From Candidatus Thorarchaeota archaeon (GTDB taxonomy: Archaea; Asgardarchaeota; Thorarchaeia; Thorarchaeales; Thorarchaeaceae): a stretch of 64,000 nucleotides of DNA. The notes beneath the pieces are model-generated. The model was not told where the DNA came from and did no database searches. It worked only from the letters and a program-made list of their open reading frames with translations. Below, piece after piece: positions 51,635 through 61,410 of this stretch (position 1 is its first letter; each line of letters begins with the position of its first letter). Both the position numbers and the translations under genes were made by a program. Location: assembly GCA_018238205.1 (NCBI GenBank), contig JABCTV010000001.1:1-64000 (forward strand). Direction: 5' to 3'.

Positions 51635-51742
51635 TGGTGGGCCGGGGGAGACTTGAACTCCCGGTCTCTTGCAATCTGTGACTCGAGGCGCAAGTCCTAA
51701 GCCGCCCCAAGCAAGAATCATACCAAGCTAGACTACCGACCC
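51635..51742 (-). tRNA. tRNA-Pro(GGG) with anticodon-loop intron
   Basis: Acceptor GGGTCGG (51742-51736) pairs with CCGGCCC (51645-51639), with one G-T pair; A73 and CCA follow. The T arm is GGGAG-TTCAAGT-CTCCC. The anticodon stem is CTTGC (51715-51711) and GCAAG (51672-51668), with TTGGGG before and T after an insertion of about 31 nt. The anticodon reads GGG. The insertion lies at the canonical 37/38 site. Confidence 0.88.
51674..51704 (-). other. About 31-nt tRNA-Pro intron at position 37/38
   Basis: Removing these bases gives a 7-nt anticodon loop TTGGGGT. The intron can form GACTTG/CGAGTC, followed by ACAG and bulge ATT before the anticodon stem. A good four-pair central helix is not found (TTGG with ACAG pairs at three positions), so the exact cut may shift by a base. 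Confidence 0.6.
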
Positions 51743-51893
51743 ATGCTAATTAGGCCGTTGTGTGATTCCAAGATAAAGATTGCCTCATAGTCAAAATTTG
51801 GAACACGTGTTCTAACAATAACATGAAATGCTTTCTATCCTTCAAATTTATCAGATGGTATCAAACCATTCTTAGAATTGGAGACCTGTACAG

Positions 51894-52943
51894 ATGGTAA
51901 CCGATCTTGTTTATCATGATATGTTTGTAAAACACGAGATGTCTGCAGGGCATCCAGAAGGCCCTGATAGATTGAAGAGTGCAATGAATTATGCTGAGAA
52001 AGCAGGGCTCTTTGAAGATGAACGGCTCAATTTATTCACTCCAGAACCTGCGAGTTTGGATACAGTCTATGCAATTCATGGTAAGCGGTATCTTGAAGGA
52101 ATAAAAGAAAAATCAGAGAAAGGAGGAGGTTTCTATTCACTAGATACTGCTGTAAATAGCTATACTTTCGAAGCTGCATTATTAGCTGCAGGTGGTGGAA
52201 TAGGAGCTGTTGACAGGGTAGTAGCTGGAACCACTGAGAATGCATTCGTCTTGTGTCGACCTCCTGGGCATCATGCAGAATTTGAACGTGCGTTTGGGTT
52301 CTGTTTCATAAACAATATTGCCGTTGCTGCAAGTCATCTCATTCGAAATCATGGACTGAGCCGTGTCATGATAATTGATTATGATGCACATCATGGAAAT
52401 GGTACACAGAATTCTTTCTATTCTTCAGACCAAGTACTATACGTAGGACTTCATCAGGATGGTAGAACCCTCTTTCCAGGATCAGGATTTCCTGATGAAA
52501 TAGGAACTGGTGAAGGTAAAGGATATACTTTGAACTTGGCAATGTATCCAGGTGCCGGGGATAAATCCTACGACTTGGCATTCAAAAAAGTGATAGAACC
52601 TCTTGCTGAATCGTTCAAACCAGAATTCATACTTGTTTCTGTCGGTTTTGATTCACACTATAAAGATCCTCTAACTTCGCTGGGTCTTACTACAACGGGT
52701 TTTGCAATGATGAATAGTCGACTCAAACAGATTGCATCCAAGGAAACCTCAGGAAAATTAACCTGTTTCTTAGAAGGCGGTTACAATCTGGATGTAATGG
52801 GGATGTGTGCACAGAATCTACTCGAAGAGTTGAGTGGTGTACCAGTTTCTGAGTTCAATGAACATCATACAGAAAGTGAAACTTGTACCCAATATACCGA
52901 AGCTCTGATTGAACAAGTAACTAAAACCTCACCATTACTTTGA
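51894..52943 (+). CDS. Histone deacetylase/AcuC superfamily amidohydrolase
   Basis: A 349-residue arginase/deacetylase-fold enzyme. The charge-relay His pair is R-P-P-G-H-H-A-E, the zinc site D-Y-D-A-H-H-G-N-G and the further Asp in V-G-F-D-S-H, and the Tyr is in E-G-G-Y-N-L. All catalytic residues are kept, so it should deacetylate lysine or a polyamine. GGAG precedes the ATG by 10 bases. The 3' end overlaps the convergent Hel308 gene by 9 bases. Confidence 0.92.
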   Translation: MVTDLVYHDMFVKHEMSAGHPEGPDRLKSAMNYAEKAGLFEDERLNLFTPEPASLDTVYAIHGKRYLEGIKEKSEKGGGFYSLDTAVNSYTFEAALLAAGGGIGAVDRVVAGTTENAFVLCRPPGHHAEFERAFGFCFINNIAVAASHLIRNHGLSRVMIIDYDAHHGNGTQNSFYSSDQVLYVGLHQDGRTLFPGSGFPDEIGTGEGKGYTLNLAMYPGAGDKSYDLAFKKVIEPLAESFKPEFILVSVGFDSHYKDPLTSLGLTTTGFAMMNSRLKQIASKETSGKLTCFLEGGYNLDVMGMCAQNLLEELSGVPVSEFNEHHTESETCTQYTEALIEQVTKTSPLL

Positions 52944-55175
52944 TTCGAAATCTTCAAGCAGAGTCTGTATCGAGTCATAATCACCTGTTTCGTCTGTGGG
53001 TTCAATATGGGGCGTGGTTGACTTTATCTCCACTCCAAGCTGCTTCTTTATTGATTCTGCAATTGTAGTACCTATTGTTGGGATTCTTGCTAGCTCTTCA
53101 ATTGGTACATGGTATAGTTCAGTGAGATTATGTAATCCTTGATTGTGAAGCATTCGTCCACGAATTCGACCGATTCCTCTCAAACCTACGAGTTCCAAAA
53201 TATCAGAACGTACGCCATATTTGAGCCTTGAACGGATTCCACGCAGTGATGAAATGTGTTCTGGATTGTTTGTTATACGAGCGATTTCTGAAGCTGCATA
53301 AATTAACCATTCTGCAGATCGTACAAATCTATGAACATCACCCATACCCACGTTGTAGCGTTCGGTAATATCCTTCTCAGTGGTTTCAGAAATCCATTCT
53401 TGAAGTATCCTGGTCGTCTTTACTTCTCCTAAGAAGTCAGTGTAGGTAGTATCAAGTTCATCTGGAGGTTCAATCATAACCTCATTGATATGATTTTCAA
53501 TGAAGACTTCAGTATCCTCTATTTCAGATCGCGATACGTAGGTCACTGGTTGATCTGGTGTATGGCAAATCATATGCAAGATACCAAAAATAGTATGAGT
53601 TTCAAATTGTGATAATATATCACGGAACATTATTGCAGTCTGTGGATTAATGTAGAGCCGAGATGTACGTGTGCCTAAGGCGGTCGCAGTATATGATTCT
53701 GAGGGAGTTGTTTTGATTAGTTTTCCATCCTTCAAGAATTCTATAGCTGAAGAAACGTGATGATCGATTTTCTGTTGTTCATCTGTGCAGGCAAAGAACG
53801 TGTTTGAAATGAGTCCATCAATTTCTTTGCGATCATTCGTTAATTCTGTAGTAATTGCCGCAAGAAGATGCGACCTCAGAGCTGAAGGTGATATGAGTTT
53901 GGAGAAAATATCTTCAGGGTCTGATAATACATAATGATCGACAAGATTATCCTTTTCGTGTTCAGTTTTTGCAATAAGGACAGCTTCTCCATATTTGTCA
54001 TACTTGGGTCGACCAGCTCGACCAGCCATCTGTTTGTATTCAAGAATTGGAATTGGATAACTGCCACGACTCTGTTCAAAACGTCGGTAATCGCGAATTA
54101 TGACTCTTCTTGCTGGAAGATTGACTCCCGCGGCAAGCGTGGGGGTTGCTACAATTACTTTCAACAAGTTATCCTTGAAAGCGTCTTCTACAAGAGCTCG
54201 TTCGTTGTTATCAAGCCCTGCATGATGAAATGCTATACCAGAAGCTACCAATTTGCCCAGTGTTTTAGATATTTCAGGTGCAGAAGCTCTGCTACCGATT
54301 TTTTTTGCAATTTGTATTAGATGTTTCAGTATTTCATCTGAGAGATATTTCCGAAGGAAAGGAGCAAGTCGTTTTGCTGTAGCAATTGTTGATTTTCGGC
54401 TTGATACAAATACAAGTACTTGACCACTCTCGTCTAGCGTATCACAGACAACATCTGCTAGTTCTTCCTTACGATTACGGGGGATGTGTTTTATTGATCT
54501 TTGATTTGTTTCAAGATTTTCAAAATCAATAGTACCATCAAGATATACTCCCTCACTTAGTGGTACAGGTCTCCAAGTACTCTTTACAAGTGCTGCGTCT
54601 AACCAATCTGCAATATCATTAGCATTGGAAATGGTCGCGCTCAATGCTACAATTTGAGTTCCTAACATTTGTATTAATTTTGCAATGACCATCTCCAGTG
54701 TAGGACCCCTTGTTGGATCATTAATGAGATGGACTTCATCTATTACAATTATTCCGATGTCATTAATCCAGTCAACCTTGTGCCTGACTAAGGAATCAGC
54801 TTTCTCTGTTGTGAGAACGATAATATCAGCTTCTCCAAGTTTTGTCCCAGGTGAATCGTAGTCCCCAACTGACATTGCTACTGTAATGCCTAATGCTTCA
54901 TACTTCTTGAAATCTGCATACTTTTCACGGGCAAGGGATTTCAGAGGAACAAGGTATAGTGCTTTGCCACGACCGTCTAGTATTGCCTTCAACATGCAAA
55001 TTTCAGCAACCAGCGTCTTTCCCGAGCTGGTAGGAACTGCAAGTACAAGATTTGAACCTTCTAAGACTCCTGTTTCAAAGGCCTGTTCTTGAGGAGGGAA
55101 AAGTTTCGTTATCCCTAAACTCTGAAGATGACTGATTACTTTCTTGTTAATAGCAAGTTCCTCTAGGTGTGTCAT
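52935..55175 (-). CDS. hel308: Hel308 (Hjm) superfamily 2 DNA helicase
   Basis: A 746-residue Ski2-like helicase acting on stalled forks. Motifs: Q-E-Q-A-F-E Q-motif, P-T-S-S-G-K-T Walker A, I-V-I-D-E-V-H-L-I motif II, S-A-T motif III, A-T-P-T-L-A-A-G-V-N motif V and Q-M-A-G-R-A-G-R motif VI. A ratchet domain precedes the C-terminal helix-hairpin-helix G-L-R-G-I-G-R-I-R-G-R-M. ATG 55175 is used; a GTG 12 bases upstream is possible. It lies downstream of mcm on the same strand. Confidence 0.94.
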   Translation of the reverse strand: MTHLEELAINKKVISHLQSLGITKLFPPQEQAFETGVLEGSNLVLAVPTSSGKTLVAEICMLKAILDGRGKALYLVPLKSLAREKYADFKKYEALGITVAMSVGDYDSPGTKLGEADIIVLTTEKADSLVRHKVDWINDIGIIVIDEVHLINDPTRGPTLEMVIAKLIQMLGTQIVALSATISNANDIADWLDAALVKSTWRPVPLSEGVYLDGTIDFENLETNQRSIKHIPRNRKEELADVVCDTLDESGQVLVFVSSRKSTIATAKRLAPFLRKYLSDEILKHLIQIAKKIGSRASAPEISKTLGKLVASGIAFHHAGLDNNERALVEDAFKDNLLKVIVATPTLAAGVNLPARRVIIRDYRRFEQSRGSYPIPILEYKQMAGRAGRPKYDKYGEAVLIAKTEHEKDNLVDHYVLSDPEDIFSKLISPSALRSHLLAAITTELTNDRKEIDGLISNTFFACTDEQQKIDHHVSSAIEFLKDGKLIKTTPSESYTATALGTRTSRLYINPQTAIMFRDILSQFETHTIFGILHMICHTPDQPVTYVSRSEIEDTEVFIENHINEVMIEPPDELDTTYTDFLGEVKTTRILQEWISETTEKDITERYNVGMGDVHRFVRSAEWLIYAASEIARITNNPEHISSLRGIRSRLKYGVRSDILELVGLRGIGRIRGRMLHNQGLHNLTELYHVPIEELARIPTIGTTIAESIKKQLGVEIKSTTPHIEPTDETGDYDSIQTLLEDFESK

Positions 55176-55213
55176 ACAATTCCTCACAATTTTCTAGTAG
55201 CCAGAATTTAGAT

Positions 55214-57280
55214 TCAACTCTGAGAATGACGTATTTTACCATCTCTTGGGCTATAGAGTATTCCCTCTGCTAGAAGTTTGTCGATTACGTCTTCAGCTTG
55301 TTCACGTGCAAGACCCATAGAAACAGCTCTTTGAATTAATGCATCTTTGTTAACCGTAGAGGTTCCTTCAGACTCTATATCTCGGATTGCTTTGATAATG
55401 ACGTCAGAAGAACTTCTTTGAGAAGCACTCATCTTTGAAACAAGTTTGTCAATGTCAATTTTACCTGTAACCCTATCAAGGGCCACCATTCGTAAGGAAT
55501 CTTCCATTAACCTAATTGCTGCTTGAGCATCCTCTTTTGATACCTTTGATTGCAGTGCCATTCTTGCTCTAGCTTCTGAAAGACGTACAAGGGACTCCAA
55601 TTGTCGGGCAGTAATTGGAACTGCGGCTCCACCTTCTGCACTTTTCCGTAAATCAACATAGAAATTCTCAATAACTTCTGCAGCTTCTGTTGTTAGTTGA
55701 GGAAGTACATAGCGATTAGCATAAGCGATGTATTTCTTTAGGAAATCTTGTGATACTGGAGGATTCTCAGGAGGACTTTTAGCTTTCTTCATTTGATGCA
55801 TATTTAGAATAAATTGTGCAAGTTCCCTGTCTTTAGTTGCCTCAATAGTGTCAACCATGATCCAAATCAAGTCAAATCTTGATAATATTGTAAATGGAAG
55901 TCTAATATTGTCCTGAACTGACAATGAAGATTCGTATCTACCTAAGGTGGGATTGGCGGCAGCAAGTATTGATGTTCGCGCATTGAGTGTAGCTATGATT
56001 CCTGCTTTTGCAATACTGACTGTATGTTGCTCCATTGCTTCATGTATTGCAGTCCGGTCTGTAGGGTCCATTTTGTCAAATTCATCAATACAGGCAATAC
56101 CTTGGTCTGCTAGTACAAGTGCCCCAGCTTCAAGGGTCATCGCCCCAGAATCAGCATCGTGCATAACAGCTGCTGTAAGACCTGCAGCGCTGCTACCTTT
56201 TCCTGATGTGTATAGAGCTCGAACAGCTAAACCAGAAACAAACTTCAGTATCTGACTTTTTCCTGTTCCAGGATCTCCAATCATGAGAATATTCGATTTC
56301 CCACGTAATTTTGTTCCATCAGGAAGAGTCTTACTGACACCACCAAAAAGCAGCAAGGCGATAGACTCCTTTATAGTTTCATGACCTTGAATTGATGGTG
56401 CGATAGATGCAATAATTCTTTCATGTACGTACGGATCCTCTGAAAGTTCTATTATTTTCTTCTCATCCTCTTCAGAAAGCTCAACCTGTTCATGTTCTTT
56501 TTCAGTGACTTCAACACCGATAGCCTCAATGAATATATTGAATGTAGCCAATCTTCCTCCTCTTCTGGAAAAATCAGGTGTTGTCTGAAGAATTCCTGTT
56601 ATTTTAACTAAATCTCCAGGACGAGAAATATCTACTATGTCTCCCTCAAAAATGATATCAATAGAACGAGGCATTTGTCCAGGAGGTAGCTCATCAGGAG
56701 ATTCTTGGATTCTGACTTTCTGCCAGTCTCGAAATTGGGATTCTTGAGCGAGGAGTCTCATTGGGGTTTTCTTATCACATAGTGGACATCTTACTGGTTC
56801 AGTATACCTACCATCTTCCTGTGTTTGTGGGATTTTTTCATCACAGATTCTACATTGAAACATTGCTTGAACTAGAAGAGGTTTTACCTCACTAGCTCGC
56901 ATCATAATACCACTAACACGTACTAGTTTCCCAATGTGTTTGGATCGGATTGCACGTAATGGAACATGCTCTGAGTAGTTGGTAATTCTGGCTTTGAGTG
57001 ACATAGTATCAATACTGCTAACATAGTCAGGATCTTCAACCCGTAAAACGGCTACAAGAGCATTATTTACTGTTTCAATGAATTTTGATGGATCTTCTGC
57101 AGCAAGCGCCATGAAGACGTTATCAAAGCTAATTAGGTCTTGGAAATCGATGGGCAGGGATAGTTCATCATTAATTGACATCTGTTGAACCTTAGTCCAG
57201 TAGATTAGAGACCCTTGGTCATCCTTGTATGTTCTAAGAAACTCTTCGAAGCGTTCTTGAGATTCATCGTAACTGGACAT
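55214..57280 (-). CDS. mcm: Replicative helicase MCM
   Basis: A 688-residue archaeal MCM. N-terminal domain has a zinc motif (C-R-I-C-D near residue 140 and C-P-L-C-D) and OB fold. The AAA+ core has Walker A G-D-P-G-T-G-K-S-Q, Walker B A-C-I-D-E-F-D-K-M and Arg finger L-S-R-F-D-L-I-W; the C-terminal winged helix ends S-P-R-D-G-K-I-R-H. It forms the hexameric fork helicase with GINS and a Cdc45-like protein. It follows gins23 on the same strand after about 100 bases. Confidence 0.96.
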   Translation of the reverse strand: MSSYDESQERFEEFLRTYKDDQGSLIYWTKVQQMSINDELSLPIDFQDLISFDNVFMALAAEDPSKFIETVNNALVAVLRVEDPDYVSSIDTMSLKARITNYSEHVPLRAIRSKHIGKLVRVSGIMMRASEVKPLLVQAMFQCRICDEKIPQTQEDGRYTEPVRCPLCDKKTPMRLLAQESQFRDWQKVRIQESPDELPPGQMPRSIDIIFEGDIVDISRPGDLVKITGILQTTPDFSRRGGRLATFNIFIEAIGVEVTEKEHEQVELSEEDEKKIIELSEDPYVHERIIASIAPSIQGHETIKESIALLLFGGVSKTLPDGTKLRGKSNILMIGDPGTGKSQILKFVSGLAVRALYTSGKGSSAAGLTAAVMHDADSGAMTLEAGALVLADQGIACIDEFDKMDPTDRTAIHEAMEQHTVSIAKAGIIATLNARTSILAAANPTLGRYESSLSVQDNIRLPFTILSRFDLIWIMVDTIEATKDRELAQFILNMHQMKKAKSPPENPPVSQDFLKKYIAYANRYVLPQLTTEAAEVIENFYVDLRKSAEGGAAVPITARQLESLVRLSEARARMALQSKVSKEDAQAAIRLMEDSLRMVALDRVTGKIDIDKLVSKMSASQRSSSDVIIKAIRDIESEGTSTVNKDALIQRAVSMGLAREQAEDVIDKLLAEGILYSPRDGKIRHSQS

Positions 57281-57381
57281 TTTTTTCTCCTCGAATTTTA
57301 GTTGGGAACAATCGGATAACTGTATTTATTCTGACTACTAGTTCTTCAGGTTTTGTATTTAAGGACCCTAATACTCATAGT

Positions 57382-57939
57382 TTATTCCATCACATTTTGG
57401 CGCCATCCAGATAGCAATTCTACAAGCTCTTCACATAGCCAGCGTTCCTCATGGGCCATCTGATTTTTTTTCTCTTGATATGCACCGGATTTTGCTACAC
57501 GCAGAATCTTTGACAACCTTGTTTCAACGAGGAAAGGAGTCATTTTTGTTAATTTTTCCACTTCATCATATTTTCGTGGATCCATTGATGTTTTGTCACT
57601 CTGCAAACGCAGAGTCTTCCTCGCTATAGCTGTGTAAAGAAATGGTTGAAATGTTTGTAACTTGTGAGGGTGTTTCTCTTCTTCGCGATAGAGATTCTGA
57701 AGACGTCTTAGTGATTCATATGCATCTTCAGGAGTAATGTCAACAGAATCATCTTTGAGTAGCTTCTCTATCACCCAGTTTGGTAAACTGGCACGATCCC
57801 CTTTCTTGAAAGGACCAAATCTATCTCCTGCAATATTGATTTGTGAAACGTCTTTTTGAAAAATACAATCCCGAGATTCATTAAGGAAAGACATTTCAAA
57901 ACGTTTCATCACATCTTTAGAATTCATACATAGTTTCAT
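57382..57939 (-). CDS. Archaeal GINS subunit, Gins23 (Psf2/Psf3-like)
   Basis: 185 residues in B-then-A order, the Psf2/Psf3 type. The N-terminal B domain (about 15-70) includes I-N-I-A-G-D-R-F-G-P-F-K-K-G-D-R-A-S-L-P-N-W-V-I-E-K-L-L; the helical A domain follows (F-L-Y-T-A-I-A-R-K-T-L-R-L-Q, M-T-P-F-L-V-E-T-R-L). It is next to mcm, which is typical of archaea, and pairs with Gins51 at 11.6-12.3 kb to form the tetramer. Confidence 0.82.
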   Translation of the reverse strand: MKLCMNSKDVMKRFEMSFLNESRDCIFQKDVSQINIAGDRFGPFKKGDRASLPNWVIEKLLKDDSVDITPEDAYESLRRLQNLYREEEKHPHKLQTFQPFLYTAIARKTLRLQSDKTSMDPRKYDEVEKLTKMTPFLVETRLSKILRVAKSGAYQEKKNQMAHEERWLCEELVELLSGWRQNVME

Positions 57940-58050
57940 TTCAATACACTTTCTCTTTTTAGTTTGTATGAGATAAAGACCTTGCTCTATTAATTTGAGT
58001 CAAAATGATTAATGATATTGGATATTTAACATGTGTACAGGTATCGAGAG

Positions 58051-58060
58051 AAGCTTTTAA
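58051..58060 (+). promoter_or_regulatory. TATA box of the RFC operon
   Basis: AAGCTTTTAAGG (58051-58062) lies about 80 bases before the rfcS start. The GCTTTTAAGG core is the same as the element upstream of cdc6-2 on the other strand. Confidence 0.5.
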
Positions 58061-58133
58061 GGAATCAGCGATAACTCATCAAAATGACTTGTATTGTAAC
58101 TCTGGATATTTATTGAATGGAAGGTAAACCATA

Positions 58134-59096
58134 ATGGATTTAGATTTGTGGACTGAAAAGTATCGACCACCCACCTTAGGTGGTATTATTGGTCAAGAAT
58201 CGATAATTGAGAGTTTAACAAGGTTTGTAGAAACAAAGGCAGTACCCCATTGTCTCTTTACAGGTCCACCAGGTACCAGTAAGACAACAGCAGCGATGGC
58301 AATGGCAAAAGATCTCTTTGGTGAAACCTACAATCGTAACTTTATGGAACTAAATGCAAGTGATGAAAGAGGAATTGACGTTGTTCGAAATCAAATCAAG
58401 AATTTTGCTAGGACTATGCCGTCCGGAGATGCACCTTTCAAAATACTAGTCTTAGATGAAGCGGATCATTTGACTTCAGATGCACAGCATGCCCTTAGAC
58501 GTACTATGGAATCATATGCTCAATCATGTCGAATGATTCTGATTTGTAATTATTCGAGTAGAATCATACCTCCAATACAATCAAGATGTGCGATATTCAG
58601 ATTCTCTCGCTTGGATGAAAGTGGAATCTCTAAACGTTTGAAGTATATATCTAAGAAAGAGAAAATCACTCTTGACTCAAGTGGAGTTGATGCAATTCTA
58701 TATCTGACAGAGGGAGATATGAGGGCTGCGATTAACCTCCTTCAAGCAGCTTCTTCTATCGGTGAAACAATAACCGAGAAGACTGTCTATGCAATTGCTG
58801 GTAGTGCAAGTCCAGAAACAATAAAGACTATGCTTACAGATGCAAAAGAACAACGACATCTTGAATCTCTAGAATCTCTTAGGACATTAATCTATAATGA
58901 AGGAGTATCTCCAGTTGATTTGGTAAAACAGATACATAGAGAAATTCAAATTCTTGACTTGTCACATTCACAACAGATGTCGGTTTTAGAGCAAATTGCT
59001 GAGGTCGAATTTCGAATTGGTGAAGGTGCTAATGGGGAGATTCAGTTGGCTGCGCTATTGGCGCATATAGGTATAGGCAGTGATGCTAGTGAATAA
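58134..59096 (+). CDS. rfcS: Replication factor C small subunit
   Basis: 320-residue clamp-loader subunit. RFC boxes: W-T-E-K-Y-R-P near the start, Walker A G-P-P-G-T-S-K-T (Ser at the position that is Gly in most), L-N-A-S-D-E-R-G-I, Walker B L-V-L-D-E-A-D-H-L, and the SRC motif I-Q-S-R-C-A-I-F-R-F. It loads PCNA with RfcL, whose gene overlaps its end. Promoter upstream appears TATA-based. Confidence 0.96.
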   Translation: MDLDLWTEKYRPPTLGGIIGQESIIESLTRFVETKAVPHCLFTGPPGTSKTTAAMAMAKDLFGETYNRNFMELNASDERGIDVVRNQIKNFARTMPSGDAPFKILVLDEADHLTSDAQHALRRTMESYAQSCRMILICNYSSRIIPPIQSRCAIFRFSRLDESGISKRLKYISKKEKITLDSSGVDAILYLTEGDMRAAINLLQAASSIGETITEKTVYAIAGSASPETIKTMLTDAKEQRHLESLESLRTLIYNEGVSPVDLVKQIHREIQILDLSHSQQMSVLEQIAEVEFRIGEGANGEIQLAALLAHIGIGSDASE

Positions 59097-60309
59097 TGGG
59101 AGTCTTCCTTGGCCTGAGAAACACCGACCAAGGAGTCTTGATCAAATTGTTGGCAATATAGATACAATAAGTATGATGAAGGCCTGGATTTTATCTTGGA
59201 AGACGCATATTCCTGATAAGCGAGCGATATTATTGATTGGCCCACCTGGGACTGGAAAGACTGCAACTATCGGAGCTCTCTCAAATGATTTAGATATGGA
59301 ACTAGTAGAGTTCAATTCAAGTGATAAAAGGAATAAAGATAGTATTGAAACTCTTGTTTGGAGAGCTGCATCACAACAAACACTTGATGGAAGAGCAAGG
59401 ATAATTCTTCTAGATGAGGTGGATGGTTTATCTGGTACCAGTGATAGAGGCGGCGTCGGTGCAATTATCAAAGTAATCAAAGATTCTGTTCATCCAATAT
59501 TGATGACTGCAAATGATCCTAATAGTCCACGATTGAAAGACTTGAATAAAATTTGTCATGTTTATAATTTTGAACCAATTGACTCAGAAGGAATGATTAG
59601 AATTCTCACAAGAATAGCTAAAATGAACAAAGCTGAAGTATCCCAAGATGTTGTTGATCAGATTATTGAAAATTCTGCAGGAGACCTTCGTGCTGCAATT
59701 TCAGATCTTGAAACATATGTTAAACGAGGTACTACATCACAATCTGTAGATTCAATTTTCCGAGATGTAAGACGCGGTACTGAAGAAACTCTTCGAAGAT
59801 TTTTCATGACAACAGATTCAAAACTAGCAAGGAGAATATTATCAGAATCAGAATTGGACCATGGTTCGTTAATTCTGTGGTTAGAAGAAAATCTGCATCT
59901 TCATTTTTTGTCTCCAGAAGAACTGGATAGTGGACTCAATGGTCTTTCATTGGCAGATTTATCATTAGGAAGGATAATGAAAAATCAGAATTGGAAGCTT
60001 CTAGCATACATGTATGATTTTCTTGCTGTTGGAGTAGCTGGGAGTAGAACAGATACCCCATATAGAAAAGTCAGCTATTCTAAGCCAACTTGGCCCCTAT
60101 TAGTATGGCAGGGAAATAAATCAAGAGATAAGAGGTCAGATATTCTCACCACTCTATCACGACAAGCTGGGGTTTCAAAACGAAGAGCTACACGGACTCA
60201 CCTTGATACAATAACAGAAATTATTGGAATTACACCAAGTAGGATTAATGATTACGCGAATTGGTTGGGTGTTGATAAGGCATCATTGAAGAAGAGAGGT
60301 AAGAGATAA
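59089..60309 (+). CDS. rfcL: Replication factor C large subunit
   Basis: A 406-residue RFC large subunit with P-W-P-E-K-H-R-P, Walker A I-G-P-P-G-T-G-K-T-A-T, F-N-S-S-D-K-R-N-K, Walker B L-L-D-E-V-D-G-L and the collar region. No C-terminal PIP motif of the usual Q-x-x-L-x-x-F-F form is evident. GTG 59089 overlaps the rfcS stop. Its last 65 bases overlap the 3' end of the convergent truA gene, an unusually long antisense overlap. Confidence 0.95.
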   Translation: MNNGSLPWPEKHRPRSLDQIVGNIDTISMMKAWILSWKTHIPDKRAILLIGPPGTGKTATIGALSNDLDMELVEFNSSDKRNKDSIETLVWRAASQQTLDGRARIILLDEVDGLSGTSDRGGVGAIIKVIKDSVHPILMTANDPNSPRLKDLNKICHVYNFEPIDSEGMIRILTRIAKMNKAEVSQDVVDQIIENSAGDLRAAISDLETYVKRGTTSQSVDSIFRDVRRGTEETLRRFFMTTDSKLARRILSESELDHGSLILWLEENLHLHFLSPEELDSGLNGLSLADLSLGRIMKNQNWKLLAYMYDFLAVGVAGSRTDTPYRKVSYSKPTWPLLVWQGNKSRDKRSDILTTLSRQAGVSKRRATRTHLDTITEIIGITPSRINDYANWLGVDKASLKKRGKR

Positions 60310-61102
60310 CTCCCGAGAGAGTATTTCCTGACCGTTTGATAAAATCTAGTCGATTATTCAAAAGATGCTGTATTCTTTTCAAACCATATTTGCTAGGTGT
60401 AAGTGAAAATGGTACTATGGTTTCTATAAGTATCAAATTTTCAGGAGATGCAGGTTCAATTCCACCCCGGATTGTTTTCTTTATTCCTTGAAGTACCTCA
60501 AGAATGACTTCAGGTTCCATATTGTGCAAGCCAATCTCTGTCAGCAGCGTTACAGTCTTTCGTACAAATTTCCAGAGAAAACTAGTACCAAAAACATCAA
60601 GAAATGGAATTTCAGAATCTGTACCAATTGCTATATTGAGTACAGTAGCTACAGTGTTTTGTCGTTCATCTGGTTTAGATAGCATATTGAAATCATTAGA
60701 ACCAATAAGTAGAGAGATTGCTTTCTTGACTTGACTTTGGTCAATATTCTTCCATAATGGTCCAAGATAGTAACGATAATGGCGCATCAATGCACTGGAA
60801 CGTGGTCGAAACCCTTCAGGGGCCCTAGTTTTTGCCCATAGTACAATATCTTCAGGAAGATGCTTGTTAACCTGATCAATATTGAGTTGTTTACTAGTTG
60901 ATATCAACACAAGTTGTCCAAAACTATGGACGCCTCGATCAGTTCTTCCTGAGAGTTGGACAGTTTGTTTAGAGTGAGATTCCTTGCTCCAAGTTTCCAT
61001 TGCCTTGATAAGTTCGCCTTGGACTGTTTTTAGTCCTAATTGTATTTGTGACCCGTAGTAATAGTCACCAAGATAGAACAGACGGGCTAGATAGTCTGTC
61101 AT
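60245..61102 (-). CDS. truA: tRNA pseudouridine synthase A
   Basis: A 285-residue TruA, which makes pseudouridine at positions 38-40 in tRNA. The catalytic Asp is in L-S-G-R-T-D-R-G-V-H-S, preceded by Y-Y-G-S-Q-I-Q and with R-P-R-S-S-A-L-M-R-H-Y-R-Y further on. The C-terminal 20 residues are coded by the strand opposite the end of rfcL. The HTH regulator gene ends 13 bases upstream. Confidence 0.9.
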   Translation of the reverse strand: MTDYLARLFYLGDYYYGSQIQLGLKTVQGELIKAMETWSKESHSKQTVQLSGRTDRGVHSFGQLVLISTSKQLNIDQVNKHLPEDIVLWAKTRAPEGFRPRSSALMRHYRYYLGPLWKNIDQSQVKKAISLLIGSNDFNMLSKPDERQNTVATVLNIAIGTDSEIPFLDVFGTSFLWKFVRKTVTLLTEIGLHNMEPEVILEVLQGIKKTIRGGIEPASPENLILIETIVPFSLTPSKYGLKRIQHLLNNRLDFIKRSGNTLSGVISYLSSSMMPYQHPTNSRNH

Positions 61103-61115
61103 GTGTCAGTATCTC

Positions 61116-61403
61116 CTATTTTGATTCCCATATATTAAAGAAATTCCGTAAAGCACGAGCTCGTAGGTCTTCTTCCATGAAGCGATATATCTTAATCCGA
61201 CCATGTATTTTTTCTTCAATAATACCTGATTTCACTAAGACTTTAAGATGTGATGTAGTTGAACTATGATTGAGATTTACTTTTCGACAGAGTTCAGAAA
61301 TAAGTAACTCTTTAGATGCTGCAAGTTCCTTGAGTATCTTGACTCTTCCTCTGGAAGAGAAGAGATCTTCTATTCCTATTTTGGTTGTAGTTTCAGTATT
61401 CAA
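61116..61403 (-). CDS. ArsR-like winged-helix regulator
   Basis: A 95-residue wHTH protein: S-S-R-G-R-V-K-I-L-K-E-L-A as helix 1, L-L-I-S-E-L-C-R-K-V and S-S-T-T-S-H-L-K-V-L-V-K-S-G-I-I as HTH, and the wing E-E-K-I-H-G-R-I-K-I-Y-R-F. It lies between cdc6-2 and truA on the same strand, 7 bases after cdc6-2, so it is probably co-transcribed with the initiator. Target unknown. Confidence 0.78.
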   Translation of the reverse strand: MNTETTTKIGIEDLFSSRGRVKILKELAASKELLISELCRKVNLNHSSTTSHLKVLVKSGIIEEKIHGRIKIYRFMEEDLRARALRNFFNIWESK

Positions 61404-61410
61404 GTGTAGC

